Assembly (NCBI GenBank): GCA_044225415.1
Contig: JBGAIO010000060.1
Location: 1 to 16,271 of the forward strand
Length of the DNA stretch: 16,271 nucleotides
Reading direction: 5' to 3'
DNA from: JALORV01 sp044225415
GTDB taxonomy: Bacteria > Pseudomonadota > Gammaproteobacteria > Burkholderiales > Burkholderiaceae_F
In this document: positions 13,754 to 16,271 of the stretch, piece after piece
How the letters are laid out: each line of letters starts with the position of its first letter
Numbering within the stretch: position 1 is the first letter of the stretch
Translations under genes and position numbers: made by a program
Notes under the pieces: generated by a model
The model's database searches: none
Told to the model about the DNA's origin: nothing
Seen by the model: the letters and a program-made list of their open reading frames with translations, nothing else

Positions 13754-16271
13754 ATGAAACGCATGTTGTTCAATGCCACGCATGCCGAAGAGCTGCGCGT
13801 GGCCATCGTCGACGGCCAGAAGCTGATCGACATCGACATCGAGACCGCCGGCCGCGAGCAGCGCAAGTCGAACATCTACAAGGGCGTGATCACGCGCGTC
13901 GAGCCGAGCCTCGAAGCCTGCTTCGTCGACTACGGCGAGGAGCGCCACGGTTTCCTGCCGTTCAAGGAAGTCTCCAAGACCTACTTCCGGGAAGGCGTCG
14001 ACGCGCGCAGCGCCACCATCAAGGAAGCCCTGCGCGACGGCCAGGAACTGCTGGTGCAGGTGGAGAAGGAGGAGCGCGGCAACAAGGGCGCGGCGCTGAC
14101 CACCTTCATCTCGCTGGCCGGCCGCTACCTGGTGCTGATGCCCAACAACCCGCGCGGCGGCGGCGTGTCACGCCGCATCGAAGGCGAGGACCGCCAGGAA
14201 CTGCGCGACACGATGGACCAGCTCGAGCTGCCGTCGGGCATGTCGATCATCGCGCGCACCGCCGGCATCGGCCGCAACGCCGACGAACTGCAGTGGGACC
14301 TCAACTACCTGCTGAAGCTCTGGAGCGCCATCGACAGCGCTTCGAAGCCGCAGTACGAACTGTCGGTCGACGATCCCGAGCACCCCGGCAAGAAGACGAC
14401 GAGCTACGTCGACAGCGCCAACGGTCCTGACGGCCAGCGCCTGAAGCGCGCCAACCCGCCGCCGTTCCTGATCGTCGAGGAATCCAACCTCGTCATCCGC
14501 GCGATCCGCGACTACTTCCATCCGGAAATCGGCGAGATCCTGGTCGACACCGACGACATCTACGAACAGGCGCGCCAGTTCATGGCGCACGTGATGCCCG
14601 ACAACGTCGCCCGCGTGAAGCGCTACCGCGACGACGTGCCGCTGTTCTCGCGCTTCCAGATCGAGCACCAGATCGAGACCGCGTACGCGCGCACCAGTAC
14701 CGCTGCCGTCCGGCGGCGCGATCGTGGTCGACCACACCGAGGCGTTGGTCGCCATCGACGACGTCAACTCGGCGCGCGCCACCAAGGGCTCGGCGATCGA
14801 GGAAACAGCCACGCGCACCAACCTCGAGGCTGCCGATGAAGTCGCGCGCCAGCTGCGGCGCTGCGACCTGGGCGGGCTGATCGTCATCGACTTCATCGAC
14901 ATGGAGGAGTCGCGCAACCAGAAGGCGGTCGAGAGCCGGCGCAAGGACGCGCTGCATTACACCGTCCGCGCCCGCGTGCAGATGGGCAAGATCTCGCGCT
15001 TCGGGCTGATGGAGCTGTCGCGCCAGCGGCTGCGCCCGGCGCTGAACGAAGGCAGCCACGTCACCTGCCCGCGCTGCAACGGCGTCGGCGTGATCCGCGA
15101 CACCGAGAGCTCGGCGCTGCACATCCTGCGCATCCTGCAGGAAGAGGCCATGAAGGAAAGCACCGCCGCAGTGCACGCACAGGTGCCGGTGGAAGTAAGC
15201 GGCTTTCCTGCTCAACGAGAAGCGCGGCGACATTGCGAAGCTGGAAGCGCGCCTGCGCGTGACCATCATGCTGATCCGAACGAAGTACCCTCCAGCCGCA
15301 CTACCACGTCGAGCGGCTGCGCCACGACGACCCGCGCCTCGACGAACTGAAGACGAGTTTCGAACGCGCCGCCGATTTCGCGCCGGCCACCGACACGCCG
15401 TACCTCCAGGGCAAGGGCGAGGAAGAGCGCGCGCGGCCGAAACAGGAAGCGGTGGTCAAGGGCATCGTGCCCGAAACCCCCGCGCCCATTGCGACGGCGC
15501 CGGTGCCGGTCGAAGTGCGGCCGGCCGCGGTCGCTGCGGCTCCGCAGCCCGTTCAGCGCGGACTCTGGGGCCGCATCGTGGCGTTCTTCGGCGGCGAGCC
15601 TGCGGCGGCGGAAGCAGCGCCTGCCCTGCCCGCGCCGGTCGCCGCGGCGACGCGTCCCGCGCGCGATGGCAGCGGCCGCGGCGAGCGCCGCCGTGGCGAG
15701 CGCGAGCGCCGCGAACATCGACGCGATGGTCGTCGCGATGAAGGCCGCGACGGTGCCCGTGATGGATCGAGGGATGGATCACGCGACGGCGCGCAGGACG
15801 CGCGTGGCAACAAGGAAGCGCGCGACGGCGGCAGGGACGGAGGCCGTCGCGGCGAGCGCAAGGATCGTCGCGATCGGCGCGATGAACGTGGCGAACGCGG
15901 CGAGCGCACGGAACAGGCCGCCACTGATGCGACCGCTTCCGCGCGCACCGAGCGGGACGGTGCGCCTCAGGATCATCGCGGGCGCGGCGAAGGTCGCCGC
16001 CAGGGCCGGCGCGGCGAGCCGCGCGAGGCTGTCGCCGCGACCGCCGAGCCGACTGGCGCCACTGAGGCCGCTGAAGCCGCCCTGCCGCTGACGACGGCGC
16101 TGGTCGAATCCGCCGTGGCCGACGTTGCCGCAGCACCTGCCGCATCGCTCGTGTCGCCCGACGTCGGAGCGGAGGCGTCCGACGAGCGTCGCGGCCGTCG
16201 TCGCCGCCGGCGCCGTGGTCGCGGCGGTCGTGGCGAGGAAGGTGGAACGACCGAGAGCGCGGAAGTGGACA
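13754..16271 (+). CDS. rne: Ribonuclease E, with frameshifts in the catalytic region; 3' end outside window
   Basis: Essential endoribonuclease and degradosome scaffold. The start ATG at 13754 has AGGGAG 6 bp upstream and gives MKRMLFNATHAEELRVAIVD. An S1 domain (about 37-120) and the 5'-sensor Arg168/Thr169 (IIARTAGIG) are intact. An unusual charged insert lies at about 199-236. The frame shifts at 14696 (extra A after YART); the second segment (14697 to about 15206) carries VVDHTEALVAIDDVNSARAT, LIVIDFIDMEESRNQKAV and the zinc-link CPRCNG. A second +1 shift (extra T, 15204-15206) leads to LLNEKRGDIAKLEARLRVTI, and compensating indels at 15277-15290 return to the original frame from 15296 (HYHVERLRHDDPRLDELKTS), which stays open to the window end. 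The tail has a putative membrane-binding helix (GLWGRIVAFFGG, 15560-15595) and an Arg/Asp/Gly-rich low-complexity scaffold. Errors in the sequence are the simplest explanation. Confidence 0.9.
14696..14696 (+). other. Frameshift site 1 in rne (apparent inserted A)
   Basis: The frame from 13754 reads YART then STAAVRRR, unlike any RNase E. Dropping one base here gives YARTVPLPSGGAIVVDHTEA, the expected sequence. There is no homopolymer or slippery heptamer at the site. Confidence 0.85.
15204..15206 (+). other. Frameshift site 2 in rne (apparent extra T in TTT)
   Basis: With TTT read as TT, the sequence becomes VPVEVSGFLLNEKRGDIAKL, matching the family; as written it reads GFPAQREARRH. Three Ts are too few to suggest polymerase slippage as a programmed mechanism. 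Confidence 0.85.
15277..15296 (+). other. Frameshift cluster 3 in rne
   Basis: The expected sequence is LIPNKYLQ(T)PHYHVERL. The observed bases need one restored C near 15277, one removed G near 15282 and one removed C in 15288-15290; a residue equivalent to the Thr between Gln and Pro also seems missing. The net effect is +1, which returns the reading to the original rne frame. Confidence 0.75.

Noticed and set aside
13639..14430. Plus-strand frame starting 115 bp before rne that could be a small upstream protein
   Set aside because: It runs through rne in another frame. Its Arg-rich translation has no motif, and the rne frame at 13754 has a good ribosome-binding site.
14696..15296. Programmed ribosomal frameshifting in rne
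   Set aside because: Three separate net +1 steps, the last made of several indels, at sites without slippery heptamers or a conserved stimulator; such an arrangement is not known for RNase E.
15456..16145. Minus-strand Arg/Pro-rich frames opposite the rne tail
   Set aside because: Antisense of the low-complexity RNase E C-terminal region, whose own frame stays open for over 320 codons.

Overview
The window is a GC-rich (roughly two-thirds G+C), densely packed chromosomal segment. Gene content, gene order and protein character point to a betaproteobacterium (Burkholderiales or Rhodocyclales type); I cannot name the genus. Almost everything is conserved housekeeping machinery. The unusual material lies in a repeat insertion, a structured mRNA leader and several sequence-integrity problems, not in a new multi-gene system. 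The sequence looks like a draft assembly: it has a 27-base run of N and a cluster of small indels.

Layout. Positions 1-9561 are one long minus-strand gene train. Read in the direction of transcription it is yceD-rpmF-plsX-fabH-fabD-fabG-acpP-fabF, then a ygfX-like membrane protein gene, rpoE, rseA/mucA, rseB/mucB and the start of a DegP/MucD-type protease gene (cut by the window edge). The first half makes ribosomal protein L32 and the core of type II fatty acid synthesis. The second half is the sigma-E envelope-stress module: sigma factor, membrane anti-sigma factor, periplasmic co-regulator and periplasmic protease. Most junctions are 1-8 bp gaps or overlaps, so translational coupling is likely. 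The exceptions are the 54 bp before rpmF, 149 bp before plsX, 137 bp before acpP and 30 bp before fabF.

Positions 9602-10900 are a plus-strand pair, yceF/maf (nucleotide pyrophosphatase) and an RsmI-type methyltransferase gene broken by an in-frame TAA and interrupted by the N gap. This pair converges on a minus-strand trio, rluC - HAD phosphatase - Rieske protein (13108 down to 10886). A tandem 57/58-bp palindrome-rich repeat sits inside the first codons of the Rieske gene and adds about 38 residues.

Positions 13109-13753 are a 645-bp divergent intergenic region with a candidate sigma-70 promoter and a run of four regularly spaced hairpins, read as the leader of rne. RNase E (rne) starts at 13754 and runs off the window. 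Its catalytic region carries at least three net +1 frameshifts between 14696 and about 15296, after which the original frame returns and stays open to the end. Sequencing or assembly error is the most likely cause, because the protein is readable throughout.
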